The translations under genes and the position numbers were made by a program. Below, piece after piece: positions 20,374 to 29,969 of a stretch of DNA of 41,938 bases (positions are counted from its first letter, which is position 1; the number at the start of each line of letters is the position of its first letter). The DNA is taken from NCBI RefSeq assembly GCF_010682105.1, contig NZ_JAAGWH010000051.1, positions 1-41,938 on the forward strand. Direction: 5' to 3'. Below the pieces are notes generated by a model that made no database searches, was not told the DNA's origin, and worked only from the letters and a program-made list of their open reading frames with translations. This stretch comes from Modestobacter muralis (GTDB taxonomy: Bacteria > Actinomycetota > Actinomycetes > Mycobacteriales > Geodermatophilaceae).

Positions 20374-21738
20374 GTGGTCGACGTCCCGCCCCTGTTGCTG
20401 GACCGCACCTCCCGGGTGCCGCTGGCGGTCCAGCTGGCCGACGCGCTGCGTGCGGTGACCGCGCAGGGGAGCCTGCGGGCCGGTGACCGGCTGCCTTCCA
20501 CGCGGCAGCTGGCCACCGAGCTGGGCGTCAGCCGCACGGTGACCGCGGCCGCCTACGACCAGCTGCTCGCCGAGGGCTGGGTCGCCGGCCGGCACGGCGC
20601 GGGCACGTTCGTGGTGGGCACCCCCGGTCCGGTGGTCCCTGCCGCCGGGCCTGCTCCCGTCCTCGACCGGCCGGTGCCGGGAACGGACCTGCGACCCGGG
20701 GCGCCGTGTCTGGAGGTGCTGGACCGGGCGGTCTGGCGCCGGGCCTGGCGGGCGGCCGGGGACGAGGCACCCGACGGGGCCACCAGCGCCGCCGGGGCGC
20801 CGGCCTACCGCGCCGCCGTCGCCGAGCACCTGCTCCGGCACCGCGGGCTGCCCGCGACCGGTACCGACGTGGTGGCCACGGCCGGCACCTCGGCCGCGGT
20901 CGGCGAGCTGGCCCGGTTGCTGCCGCCCGGCGCCCGGGTCGGGGTGGAGGACCCCGGCTACGGCCGCGCCGTCGGGGCGCTGCGCGACGCGGGCGCGGAG
21001 GTCGTCCCGCTGCGGGTGGACGACGACGGGCTGGTCGTCGACGAACTGCCCGCCGGACTGTCCGCCGTCTACTGCACGCCGGCCCACCAGTTCCCGCTCG
21101 GCGGCCGGCTGGCCGCGACCCGCCGCACGGCGCTGGTCGGTCGGGCCCGCGCCGAGGGGTTCCTGGTCGTCGAGGACGACTACGACGGCGAGCTGCGCTA
21201 CGACGTGGCGCCGCTGCCGCTGCTGGCCGCGCTCGCTCCCGACGTCGTCGTCCACCTCGGCACCACGAGCAAGCTCCTCAGCCCGACCCTGGGCGTCGGC
21301 TGGCTGGTCGCCCCGCCCGCTGTCCGCGACGCCCTGCTGGCCCGCCGGACGGCGACCGGCACCCGTCCCGCCCGCGCCGGGCAGCGGGTCGTGGCGGCGA
21401 TGGCGGCCTCCGGCGACCTGTCCCGGCACCTGCGCCGGCTGCGGCGGGAGCTGCACGCCCGCCGCGACGAGGTGCTCGCCGCGGTGACCGCCGCCGGGCT
21501 GCGTGCGCTGGGCGACGACGCCGGTGCGCACGTCGTCGTCCCGCTGCCCGACGACGCGACCGAGGCCGCGGTGATCGCCGCAGCGGCGGGGCGCGGCCTG
21601 CGCCTGGACCCGCTCTCCGGGCACCGGCTCGGTGACCACGGCCCGGCCGGGATCGTGCTGGGCTGGGCAGCCCCGACCCGCGCCGAGCTGACCGCAGTTC
21701 TGCCAGTGCTCACCGAGGTGCTGCGGAGAAACGCGTAG
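20374..21738 (+). CDS. MocR-family regulator (GntR wHTH fused to aminotransferase fold), PdxR-like
   Basis: 454 residues in two domains. Residues ~10–80 are a GntR winged helix-turn-helix: 'RVPLAVQLADALR', 'LRAGDRLPSTRQLATELGV', 'SRTVTAAAYDQLLAEGW'. Residues ~110–450 are a fold-type I aminotransferase domain with 'VVEDDYDGELRYD' and the PLP-binding lysine K300 in 'GTTSKLLSP'. Such proteins sense pyridoxal phosphate or a related compound. PdxR members activate PLP synthesis genes, others control GABA, taurine or transport genes. I chose the GTG at 20374, which has GGAGG 5 bases upstream. The divergent flavin-binding oxidase-like gene is the likely target; the ligand cannot be told from sequence. 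Confidence 0.9.
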   Translation: MVDVPPLLLDRTSRVPLAVQLADALRAVTAQGSLRAGDRLPSTRQLATELGVSRTVTAAAYDQLLAEGWVAGRHGAGTFVVGTPGPVVPAAGPAPVLDRPVPGTDLRPGAPCLEVLDRAVWRRAWRAAGDEAPDGATSAAGAPAYRAAVAEHLLRHRGLPATGTDVVATAGTSAAVGELARLLPPGARVGVEDPGYGRAVGALRDAGAEVVPLRVDDDGLVVDELPAGLSAVYCTPAHQFPLGGRLAATRRTALVGRARAEGFLVVEDDYDGELRYDVAPLPLLAALAPDVVVHLGTTSKLLSPTLGVGWLVAPPAVRDALLARRTATGTRPARAGQRVVAAMAASGDLSRHLRRLRRELHARRDEVLAAVTAAGLRALGDDAGAHVVVPLPDDATEAAVIAAAAGRGLRLDPLSGHRLGDHGPAGIVLGWAAPTRAELTAVLPVLTEVLRRNA

Positions 21739-21771
21739 AGCCCGTCCCCCGAGACAGGGGAACGGGCTCTA
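21736..21771. terminator. Bidirectional terminator between the MocR gene and korB
   Basis: TAGAGCCCGT and ACGGGCTCTA form a perfect 10-bp stem that begins inside the MocR stop codon; CCCCC and GGGG in the loop can extend it. It lies between converging genes and could serve both. A smaller G/C hairpin at about 21799–21816 may add to korB termination. Confidence 0.8.
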
Positions 21772-21884
21772 CGGACCGCGGAGCGGGTCGCACGGAGTGG
21801 GGGGCCGGAGGCCCTCCCGACGTGTGACGGAAGCGGCTCAGCGCCGCCGGGGCACGGCACCTGGCCGCGCGGTGATCTGGAGGA

Positions 21885-22993
<1,109 letters not shown>

Positions 22994-22997
<4 letters not shown>

Positions 22998-25039
22998 AGT
23001 GCTGCTCCCGTCGGGGCAGGGGTGTCCAGGATGGTGGTGTCGGTGCGGTCGGCGGTCTCGTGCGTCGTCCCGGCGGGGGTGCCGTCGATGACGTCCTGCA
23101 GGACCGCGGCGAGCTCGGCGGCTCGGAAGGGCAGCCCGCGCACCTGCGTGTGGCTGTGCACGTCGACCAGGTACTTGGCCCGCAGGACCATCGCGAGCTG
23201 CCCGAGGTTCATCTCCGGGCACACCACCCGGTCGTAGCGGGCCAGGATCTCGCCCAGGTCGGCCGGCAGCGGGTTCAGGTGCCGCAGGTGCACCTGGGCG
23301 ATCGACCGGCCCGAGGCGCGGATGCGCCGGCAGGCGGCCCCGATCGGCCCGTAGGTCGAGCCCCAGCCGATCACCGCGACGCGGGCGTCGCCGTCCGGGT
23401 CGTCGACCTCGGTGGCCGGGAGGGACGCCGCGATGCCGTCGATCTTGGCCTGGCGGGTGCGGACCATGAAGTCGTGGTTGTCCGCGTCGTAGGAGATGTT
23501 GCCGGTCCGGTCGGCCTTCTCCAGCCCGCCGATGCGGTGCTGCAGACCGGCGGTGCCCGGGACGGCCCAGGCGCGGGCCAGCGTCTCGGGGTCGCGCAGG
23601 TAGGGCAGGAACTCGCCGTCCTCGCCGTTGGGCTCGGTCGCGAAGACCGGCCGCAGGTCGGGCAGGTCGGCCTGCGCCGGCACCGCCCACGGCTCGGCCC
23701 CGTTGGCCAGGTAGCCGTCGGACAGCAGGATCACCGGGGTGCGGTAGGTCAGCGCGATCCGCGCGGCCTCGACGGCGGCGTCGAAGCAGTCGCCGGGGGA
23801 GCGGGGGGCGATGACCGGGACCGGCGCCTCGCCGTTGCGCCCGTAGAGCGCCTGCAGGAGGTCCGACTGCTCGGTCTTGGTGGGCAGCCCGGTCGAGGGG
23901 CCACCGCGCTGGACGTCGACGATGACCAGCGGCAGCTCGGTCATGACCGCCAGGCCGATGGTCTCGGCCTTGAGCGCCACACCGGGACCGGAGGTCGTGG
24001 TGATGCCCAGCGCCCCACCGAACGAGGCGCCCAGCGCCGCGCCGATGCCGGCAATCTCGTCCTCGGCCTGGAACGTCCGCACGCCCAGCGCCTTGTGCTT
24101 GCTCAGCTCGTGCAGGATGTCGCTGGCCGGGGTGATCGGGTACGCGCCGAGGAAGACCGGCAGGCCCGACAGCTGGCCCGCCGCGACCAGGCCCAGGGAC
24201 AGCGCCTGGTTGCCGGAGATGTTGCGGTAGCGCCCGGGGGCCATCGGTGCGGGCTTGATCTCGTAGGAGACCGCGAACGCCTCGGTGGTGTCGCCGTAGT
24301 TGTAGCCGGCCCGGAACGCGGCGATGTTGGCCGCGGCGATCAGCGGCTTGCGCCGGAACTGGCGCTCCAGGAAGCGGATCGTGCCCTCGGTCGGCCGGTG
24401 GTACATCCAGGACAGCAGGCCAAGGGTGAACATGTTCTTGCTCCGCTCGGCCTCCTTCTTGCCCAGCCCGGAGTCCTTGAGCGCCTCGGTGGTCATGGAG
24501 GTCAGCGGCACGCTGACCAGCTGCCAGCCCTCCAGCGAGCCGTCCTCCAGCGGGTTGCTCGCGTAGCCGACCTTGGCCAGGTTGCGCGGGGTGAACTCGT
24601 CGGAGTCGGCGATCAGCAGGCCACCGCCGGGCAGGTCCATCAGGTTGGCCTTCAGCGCCGCCGGGTTCATCACGACGAGGACGTCGGGGGCGTCGCCCGG
24701 GGTCATCACGCCGTGGTCGGCGAAGTGGAGCTGGAAGGAGCTGACGCCCGGCAGGGTGCCCGTGGGCGCCCGGATCTCGGCGGGGAAGTTCGGCAGCGTC
24801 TTCAGGTCGTTGCCGAAGGCCGCCGTCTCGCTGGTGAAGCGGTTGCCGGTCAGCTGCATGCCGTCGCCGGAGTCGCCGGCCAGCCGGATCACGACTCGGT
24901 CGAGGGCGACCACGCTCTTGACCAGGCCGCCGGTGGCGGTGTGGGTCTCGGCAGCGTGGAACTCGGCATCGGCTGCGGTGTGCATGCCCGGGGCAACGCC
25001 GCTCGCCGCGGGCGTGATTCCGGGATTGGTGCCAGTCAT
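22994..25039 (-). CDS. korA: 2-oxoacid (2-oxoglutarate):ferredoxin oxidoreductase, alpha subunit (gamma–alpha fusion)
   Basis: 681 residues. The N-terminal part is the gamma domain ('RLAGDSGDGMQLTGN' near residue 53) and the rest is the alpha/pyrimidine-binding domain, with 'GAYPITPASDILHELS', 'TTTSGPGVALKAE' and 'VIVDVQRGGPSTGLPTKTE'. Together with KorB it gives the two-subunit KGOR that replaces or bypasses 2-oxoglutarate dehydrogenase. The N-terminal ~45 residues before the gamma domain are Ala/Gly/Thr-rich and not conserved. The ATG is preceded by GGAGG about 10 bases upstream. Confidence 0.93.
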
Positions 25040-25043
25040 CAGT

Positions 25044-25068
25044 GAGGTACCTCCGACCGCTCAGGTTA
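25044..25068 (-). promoter_or_regulatory. korA control region: palindrome over the ribosome binding site and a -10-like box
   Basis: GAGGTACCTC (25044–25053) is a perfect 10-bp palindrome that contains most of the korA Shine-Dalgarno (GGAGG on the minus strand). Ten bases further upstream is TAACCT on the minus strand (25068–25063), a fair -10 hexamer. The mRNA leader would then be only ~20 bases. Confidence 0.4.
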
Positions 25069-25198
25069 CGTGCGGGTGGCCGGGGCCGGTCCCGGGTGCA
25101 CCCAACGTGAGCGAAGCCACACAGGACAGCCTGCCCTGACCCCCGCGACCTCACAGGGGCGGCGGGAACGGGTGCTGCCCGGGGGGCGTTCCTCTCTC

Positions 25199-26065
25199 GT
25201 GCAACGCTGGAACAACGGCCTGAAGACCGCGGTCCTGCTCGGCCTCATGGCCGGGCTGATCATGACCGCCGGGGCACTGGTCGCCGGCCGCACCGGGCTC
25301 TTCGTCGCCCTGCTGCTCGCCCTGGGCGTCAACGGCTGGGCCTACTTCAACTCCGCCTCGCTGGCGCTGCGGTCGATGCGGGCCTTCCCGGTCACCGAGA
25401 CCCAGGCGCCGCAGATCTACGCGATCGTCCGCGAGCTGGCCACCGAGGCCCGCCAGCCCATGCCGCGGCTGTACGTCAGCCCCACCGCGCAGCCCAACGC
25501 GTTCGCCACCGGCCGCAACCCGCGCAACGCCGCGGTGTGCTGCACCCAGGGCATCCTCGAGCTGCTCGACCGCCGGGAGCTGCGCGCGGTCCTGGCCCAC
25601 GAGCTCTCGCACGTCTACAACCGCGACATCCTGATCAGCTCGGTCGCCGGTGCGATGGCCACCGCGATCACCTACCTGGCGCACCTGGCGATGTTCGCCT
25701 CGGTCTTCGGGGGCCGGTCCGACGAACGCGGGGGTGGCGGCGGGCTGCTGCTGGTCTTCCTCGGCCCCGTCGCCGCCGGGCTGGTGCGGATGGCGGTCAG
25801 CCGCAGCCGCGAGTACCAGGCCGACGCCTCCGGGGCGCAGCTGTCGCACGACCCGCTGGCGCTGGCCGCCGCGCTGGGCGCGCTCGAGCGGGGCGTGGCC
25901 GCCCGCCCGCTGCCGCAGGACGACCGGCTGGTGACCCAGAGCCACCTGATGATCGCCAGCCCGTTCCGCGGGCAGGGCATGGCGTCGATGTTCGCCACCC
26001 ACCCGCCGATGGCCGAGCGGATCGCCCGGCTGCAGCAGATGGCCCGGGAGTGCGGCCAGCTCTGA
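25199..26065 (+). CDS. htpX: HtpX-type membrane zinc metalloprotease (M48)
   Basis: 288-residue membrane protease that degrades damaged membrane proteins under stress. Two N-terminal helices ('[19 protein letters not shown]' and '[16 protein letters not shown]') are followed by the catalytic H134-E135-L-S-H138 in '[12 protein letters not shown]', with the third zinc ligand E205 in '[15 protein letters not shown]'. Two more helices lie between them, and '[15 protein letters not shown]' ends the protein as in other HtpX. The GTG at 25199 begins '[11 protein letters not shown]', where actinobacterial HtpX normally begins; the longer in-frame reading adds 43 unconserved residues. It is divergent from korA. 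Confidence 0.92.
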   Translation: MQRWNNGLKTAVLLGLMAGLIMTAGALVAGRTGLFVALLLALGVNGWAYFNSASLALRSMRAFPVTETQAPQIYAIVRELATEARQPMPRLYVSPTAQPNAFATGRNPRNAAVCCTQGILELLDRRELRAVLAHELSHVYNRDILISSVAGAMATAITYLAHLAMFASVFGGRSDERGGGGGLLLVFLGPVAAGLVRMAVSRSREYQADASGAQLSHDPLALAAALGALERGVAARPLPQDDRLVTQSHLMIASPFRGQGMASMFATHPPMAERIARLQQMARECGQL

Positions 26066-26091
26066 CCCCCCGGCCCGCTGGAGGACCCCTC

Positions 26092-26126
26092 GGGCCCCAC
26101 GTCACGATCGGCGCGCCGTGGGGCCC
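26092..26126. terminator. Terminator between converging htpX and yajQ-family genes
   Basis: GGGCCCCACG (26092–26101) and CGTGGGGCCC (26117–26126) are perfect 10-bp inverted repeats with a 15-base loop. The hairpin sits in the 77-base gap between two converging genes. Confidence 0.7.
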
Positions 26127-26142
26127 TGCGCGGGGCCTGAGC

Positions 26143-26634
26143 TCAGCGGTAGTTGTCGAACTGCAGGGCGATCTCGAAGTCCTTGCCCTTGAGCAGCTGC
26201 TGGACCGCCTGCAGGTCGTCGCGCTTCTTGCCGGTGACCCGCAGCTGGTCGCCCTGGATCTGGGCCTGCACGCCCTTGGGGCCCTCGTCCCGGATGGCCT
26301 TGGCGATCTCCTTGGCCTTGTCCGAGGCGATCCCCTGCTTGATCGTCGCGGAGATCTTGTAGATCCGACCCGAGGACTGGGGGTCCTCGGCGTCCAGGGC
26401 CTTCATCGAGATGCCGCGCTTGACCAGCTTCTCGCGGAAGACCTCGAGGGCGGCGACCACGCGGTCCTCGGTGTCGGCCTGCAGGGTCACCCCCTCTTCG
26501 CCGGCCCAGGTGATGGTGGCGTTCACGCCGCGGAAGTCGAACCGCTGCGAGAGCTCCTTGGCGGCCTGGTTGAGGGCGTTGTCGACCTCCTGCCGGTCGA
26601 CCTTGCTGACCACGTCGAAGGACGCATCGGCCAT
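26143..26634 (-). CDS. YajQ-family cyclic-di-GMP-binding protein (DUF520)
   Basis: 163 residues with the YajQ signatures '[20 protein letters not shown]', 'QRFDFRG' and '[12 protein letters not shown]', and the end '[14 protein letters not shown]'. The family is a duplicated ferredoxin-like fold. A Xanthomonas member binds cyclic-di-GMP and modulates transcription, while others were reported to bind nucleotides or RNA, so the cellular role here is open. The ATG at 26634 has AGAGGAGGA upstream; longer in-frame starts overlap the tRNA-Tyr promoter. A cyclic-di-GMP-type enzyme lies 3.6 kb away, but nothing in the sequence links them directly. Confidence 0.88.
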   Translation of the reverse strand: MADASFDVVSKVDRQEVDNALNQAAKELSQRFDFRGVNATITWAGEEGVTLQADTEDRVVAALEVFREKLVKRGISMKALDAEDPQSSGRIYKISATIKQGIASDKAKEIAKAIRDEGPKGVQAQIQGDQLRVTGKKRDDLQAVQQLLKGKDFEIALQFDNYR

Positions 26635-26699
26635 GTCGGTTCCTCCTCTGTGGGGAGACACCCCGCCGGGACCCGGCGAGGACGTCGTCCCCCGTCTTG

Positions 26700-26705
26700 T
26701 ACGAT
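26700..26705 (+). promoter_or_regulatory. Candidate -10 element of tRNA-Tyr
   Basis: TACGAT lies 16 bases before the first base of the mature tRNA. There is no convincing -35 hexamer. The same TAnnnT pattern precedes tRNA-Thr and tRNA-Trp in this window. Confidence 0.45.
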
Positions 26706-26721
26706 CTCTCGGTACCACCAC

Positions 26722-26803
26722 GGCGGGTTGCCCGAGTGGCCAATGGGAGCGGACTGTAAATCCGCCGGCTTAGCCTACGAAGGTTCGAACCCTTCACCCG
26801 CCA
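26722..26803 (+). tRNA. tRNA-Tyr (GTA)
   Basis: An 82-base class II tRNA. The acceptor stem GGCGGGT pairs with ACCCGCC, followed by discriminator A. The anticodon stem GCGGA/TCCGC encloses the loop CTGTAAA with anticodon GTA at 26756–26758. A long variable arm (GGCTTAGCCT region) is as expected for bacterial tRNA-Tyr, and the T-loop is GTTCGAAC. The 3' CCA is not encoded. Confidence 0.96.
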
Positions 26804-26814
26804 CACCTGGTACG

Positions 26815-26844
26815 ACGGCCCCCGACCTCACGGTCGGGGGCCGT
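26815..26844. terminator. Terminator after tRNA-Tyr
   Basis: A perfect 13-bp stem ACGGCCCCCGACC / GGTCGGGGGCCGT with a 4-base TCAC loop begins 12 bases after the tRNA. It lies 7 bases from the end of the convergent TadE/G-like gene and may terminate both. Confidence 0.85.
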
Positions 26845-26850
26845 CCTCGT

Positions 26851-27282
26851 TCACGGGACGGTGGGCGCGCGGGCGCTGGCCACCGCGGTGCGCTCCAGCG
26901 GCCGGCCGCCCAGGAACACCTGGTCGAAGGCGATGTGCACCGACCGGGTGCAGCGCACCGTCACCTCCGCGCCGTCGGTCTCCGCCGACCAGGAGTCCAG
27001 CGTGCTCCCGGCGTCGGCGAGCTGGTCGGCGACCGCGGCCTCGGCGGCGGCCCGGGTCAGCGGCAGCTGCTCACCCACCCCGCCGGCGTAGACGGCGGCC
27101 TCGTCGGCCTGGTTGGCGGCGGCCAGGGCGGCGCCGTCGCAGATCGACTGCACCTCCTGCTGCTCCAGGAAGGCGTCGGAGGCCGCGATCCCGCCCAGCA
27201 CCATCAGTGCCGCCACCAGCCAGCAGACCAGGACGAAGGGCAGCGAGGACCCCGCCTCGGGGTCGGGCCGGCTCGGGCGCAC
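26851..27282 (-). CDS. TadE/TadG-like pilus-assembly protein, orphan
   Basis: 143 residues with one N-terminal transmembrane helix ('SLPFVLVCWLVAALMVLGGI', near residues 12–31). Directly after it comes the TadE/G pattern 'EQQEVQSICDGAALAAANQA' (compare the 'ADLAALA' stretch of Rv3654c-type proteins), then an exported-side domain with two further Cys/Trp features ('DSWSAETDGAEVTVRCTRSV'). TadE/G minor pseudopilins help to build Flp pili, but no tadA, tadB, tadC or flp gene is nearby, so this is a stand-alone copy. The GTG start at 27282 has no strong ribosome binding site. It is divergent from the type VII-like cassette. Confidence 0.72.
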   Translation of the reverse strand: MRPSRPDPEAGSSLPFVLVCWLVAALMVLGGIAASDAFLEQQEVQSICDGAALAAANQADEAAVYAGGVGEQLPLTRAAAEAAVADQLADAGSTLDSWSAETDGAEVTVRCTRSVHIAFDQVFLGGRPLERTAVASARAPTVP

Positions 27283-27321
27283 GCTCGGGAGCGTAGGGCC
27301 TGCCCACGACCGGGCGCACGA

Positions 27322-27407
27322 CTGTCCACCGGTTGTGGACAGCGCCTGTGGACGGTGTGGACGACGACCGGTGTCCCCCACTGTGGCGGCCCGCTCCCTG
27401 TGGACGA
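27322..27407. repeat. Cluster of DnaA-box-like TGTGGAC repeats in the divergent promoter region
   Basis: Four same-orientation copies start at 27334 (TGTGGACAG), 27347 (TGTGGACGG), 27356 (TGTGGACGA) and 27399 (TGTGGACGA). An inverted copy CTGTCCAC at 27322–27329 forms a perfect 8-bp inverted repeat with GTGGACAG at 27335–27342. Read on the minus strand the copies are CTGTCCACA, CCGTCCACA and TCGTCCACA (twice), close to the actinobacterial DnaA box TTGTCCACA. They could be DnaA boxes or the operator of the flanking genes. Confidence 0.5.
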
Positions 27408-27448
27408 CGCCCCCGCCGACGCCGTCCCGGGCCGCACACTCCCCGGTC

Positions 27449-27730
27449 ATGGCGATCGAGGTCCTCCCCGAGCAGCTCCACGCGCTGGCCGCCGTGCTGG
27501 ACGGTGCGTCCGTCCGGGCCGCCCAGGCCGGCACCGCCGTCGACCCGGCTGCGGTCGGTGGCCCGCTGGGCGCCGCCGTCACCGGGTTCGCCGAGACGGT
27601 GTCCACCGCCGGCGGCGCCCTGGCCGGTGAGCTGTCCTGGCTCGGCGGTGCGGTGGCCGCCACCGCGGACTCCTGGCTGCACCTGGACGGGTCGCTGCTG
27701 CCCGCCCACGGTGCCGGGGTGCCCGCATGA
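27449..27730 (+). CDS. Small ESX/EspC-like type VII secretion target
   Basis: 93 residues, Ala/Gly-rich and all-helical in outlook. It has the EspC-type layout: a short N-terminal strand-like 'MAIEVLPEQLHALAAVLDG', a turn near residue 36, then a second helix with W64-L-G66 ('ELSWLGGAVAATADSWLHLD'). Proteins of this type pair as helical hairpins and are exported by type VII (ESX) systems or act as partners of larger WXG substrates. No EccC, EccD or mycosin gene is present in the window. Its last four bases overlap the start of the 672-residue gene, so the two are co-translated. I see no Shine-Dalgarno sequence before the ATG. The family call is by pattern only. Confidence 0.6.
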   Translation: MAIEVLPEQLHALAAVLDGASVRAAQAGTAVDPAAVGGPLGAAVTGFAETVSTAGGALAGELSWLGGAVAATADSWLHLDGSLLPAHGAGVPA

Positions 27731-29745
27731 GCGCCGTCCTGCCGGCGCCGGTGCCGCTGCCGGACCCGCCCGGCTCCGCAGCGGCGCTCGGGGCGGTGCT
27801 CGACCAGCTGACGTCGGCCGGGTTCGCCGCCGGGCTGACCGTCCACCTGCTGCAGCCCGCGGCCGCCGTCCCGGGCTGGCAGGGCGCCGACGCGGCGGCG
27901 GCCGCCGCGGAGATCGCCGCCGCCGGCACGGTCGCCGCCGGGTTGCACGACGCGCTGACCGCCGCCGCGGGCCGGCTGGGTGACCACGCGGAGCTGTGGG
28001 CGGCGGTCCTGGCCCGGGTCGCCTCCCTGCGCGAGGACCAGCGGCACCAGTTCGACTCCTCGGCGACCCGGCTGGCCACCCTGCTCGCCGACACCCCGGA
28101 CGCCGGCGCCACCGTCCCGCCCGCGGCCGTCGCGCTGGTCCGCGAGGTCGTCGGCGACGACGCCGCACGCGGCGCCCAGCACGGCGCGCTGCTGGCCGAC
28201 CTGGCCGACGACGCCGCCTCGGCCGCCGCGCTGCTCGGCTCGCTGAGCGCCCCGTTCGGCGGGACCGCCCGCCCCGGGGACGTCGAGCGGGTCACGCTCC
28301 GGCTGGCCACCGTGCTGCCCGGCTGGGGAGACGGTGCGCTCACCGCGCTCGGTGTGCAGGCCGCCGACGAGCTGGGCGGCCCGGGCACGGCGGAGCAGCT
28401 GGACGCCGCGGCCCGCCGCTGGACCGGTTACGCCGCGGCGCCCGCCTTCGCCGACGCGCTGCTGGGCCGGCTCGACGAGGACGGCGTGACCTGGCTGCTG
28501 ACCCTCCTGGGCAACCGGACCGTCGCGGCCGAGCAGGAGCCGCTGGCCGGACTGCTCGCCTCGGCCGTCGGCGCCGCCGGGACGGGGAGCCGGGCCGCCG
28601 AGGTGCTGGACACGGTCCGGCTCGACACCGCCGACCCGAGCAGCGCCCCCGACGCCGTCGCGGTCGGGATGGGGCTCGTCCTCACCGCACTCGCCGCCGG
28701 CGGACGGGCGGGCCGGGGCGTCGGCCTGGCGGTGGGCTGGGGCGGGCAGCTGCTGGCCCGGGAGGCCGAGCGGGGCGCGACGGCGGTCGAGCGCACCACC
28801 GCGACGCTGCCCGACCCGGTGGTGGCGGTGCTGGCCGTCCTGGTCGCCGCGGGGGACGAGGGCGCGGCAGCGGCCCTCCTCTCCGACCCGGCGTCCTGGA
28901 CGAGGTTGCTCGGCCGGTCCCGGCCCGGGGGCGTCGACCACCTGGTCGAGGTGATCGGCCTGGCCTCCCGGTCACCGCAGGCCGCCCCGGTGGCGAGCTC
29001 GGCGCTGCAGGCGCTGGGGGAGGGGCTCCGGCCCGGGACCACCCAGCCCGTGGTGGTCGGCGACGTGCTGGGCACAGCGGTCGGTGGCGCGGTCACCGAT
29101 CTGGTGGCCGGGCGGCTGGACGTCGTCCTGCCCCTGCTGGGCGCCGCGACCGGCTCGGTCGCGGGCGGGGTCGACGCGGCGACCGACTCGGCACTGCGCG
29201 GCCTCGGGCACCTGCTGGTCGACGGCGACCGCGCGCGGACCCTCAGCGCCGCCGTCCACGAGGCGCTCGCCGCCGGGCCGGGGAGTCCGGTCACCGGCCT
29301 GCTCGCGGGTGGCTTCGTGGCGGTGGAGGAGTACGGGCAGCGGCTCGGCTACGTGCTGGCCCACGCCCGGGCGCTGTCCTGGGAGGTGGACCAGCAGCTC
29401 CTCTGGGACGTCGCGGTCACCCTGCCGGTGAAGCTGGTGACGTGGCGGAACCCGTACGGGCCGGCGGTCGAGGCCGTCGTCGGGGAGGTGCAGCGCCAGG
29501 TCGGCTTCGACGGCACGGTCGACATCGGCCCGGACAACGGCGAGACCCACACGGCGTGGGACGCCCGGCGGTGGGCGGGGGCCGCGCTCGGGTCGCGGGC
29601 AGGGAGCTCGTCGGAGGTCGGGCTGTCCGCGGAGGTGGGCTTCGCGCGGGCGACGGCGGTGCTGGGGCGTCCGCTGCCTCCGCAGCCCGACGTCCTCGGC
29701 CAGCTCGACGACCTGCAGGGCGATCTGCCGGACCGGAGCCGCTAG
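27727..29745 (+). CDS. Large WXG-type protein of unknown function, probable type VII substrate
   Basis: 672 residues with no signal peptide. The N-terminal ~110 residues look like a WXG100 helical hairpin, with W51-x-G53 in 'AVPGWQGADAAAAAAEIA'. The middle (about residues 110–500) is repetitive, Ala/Leu/Gly-rich and helical, in a style that recalls DUF6571 proteins ('FADALLGRLDEDGVTWLLTL'). The C-terminal ~130 residues are different: richer in aromatic and charged residues ('VTLPVKLVTWRNPYGPAVE', 'DIGPDNGETHTAWDARRW'), perhaps a separate domain. It is translationally coupled to the small EspC-like gene by an ATGA overlap. No immunity-like gene follows, so a toxin role is only a guess. Confidence 0.6.
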   Translation: MSAVLPAPVPLPDPPGSAAALGAVLDQLTSAGFAAGLTVHLLQPAAAVPGWQGADAAAAAAEIAAAGTVAAGLHDALTAAAGRLGDHAELWAAVLARVASLREDQRHQFDSSATRLATLLADTPDAGATVPPAAVALVREVVGDDAARGAQHGALLADLADDAASAAALLGSLSAPFGGTARPGDVERVTLRLATVLPGWGDGALTALGVQAADELGGPGTAEQLDAAARRWTGYAAAPAFADALLGRLDEDGVTWLLTLLGNRTVAAEQEPLAGLLASAVGAAGTGSRAAEVLDTVRLDTADPSSAPDAVAVGMGLVLTALAAGGRAGRGVGLAVGWGGQLLAREAERGATAVERTTATLPDPVVAVLAVLVAAGDEGAAAALLSDPASWTRLLGRSRPGGVDHLVEVIGLASRSPQAAPVASSALQALGEGLRPGTTQPVVVGDVLGTAVGGAVTDLVAGRLDVVLPLLGAATGSVAGGVDAATDSALRGLGHLLVDGDRARTLSAAVHEALAAGPGSPVTGLLAGGFVAVEEYGQRLGYVLAHARALSWEVDQQLLWDVAVTLPVKLVTWRNPYGPAVEAVVGEVQRQVGFDGTVDIGPDNGETHTAWDARRWAGAALGSRAGSSSEVGLSAEVGFARATAVLGRPLPPQPDVLGQLDDLQGDLPDRSR

Positions 29746-29969
29746 GCGGGCGACCGCAGCAGAGCTGCTCAGCACGCCGCTGACCCCACGGTCATGTCCG
29801 AGTGCAGAGAGTCACGACGCGACGGGCGACGTTCACCCGGTCGTGTCAATGCTTGCCCCGTGTGGGTGACAGCTTGCAGTCTCCCAATCGCGGTCTGTGC
29901 CGGACAACGCTCTGCCCCCGCGTGGGCGGCTGCCGCGAGCCCCGTCTGACGCGTACTCGAGGAGAACAA
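29746..29969 (+). other. Leader region before the WR-rich mini-gene
   Basis: 224 bases with no longer gene. The sequence is less GC-extreme than its surroundings and contains short inverted repeats, but I could not match a known riboswitch. In particular the cyclic-di-GMP (GEMM) consensus is absent. A promoter for the mini-gene must lie here; TTGCAG at about 29873 is a weak -35 candidate only. Confidence 0.35.
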
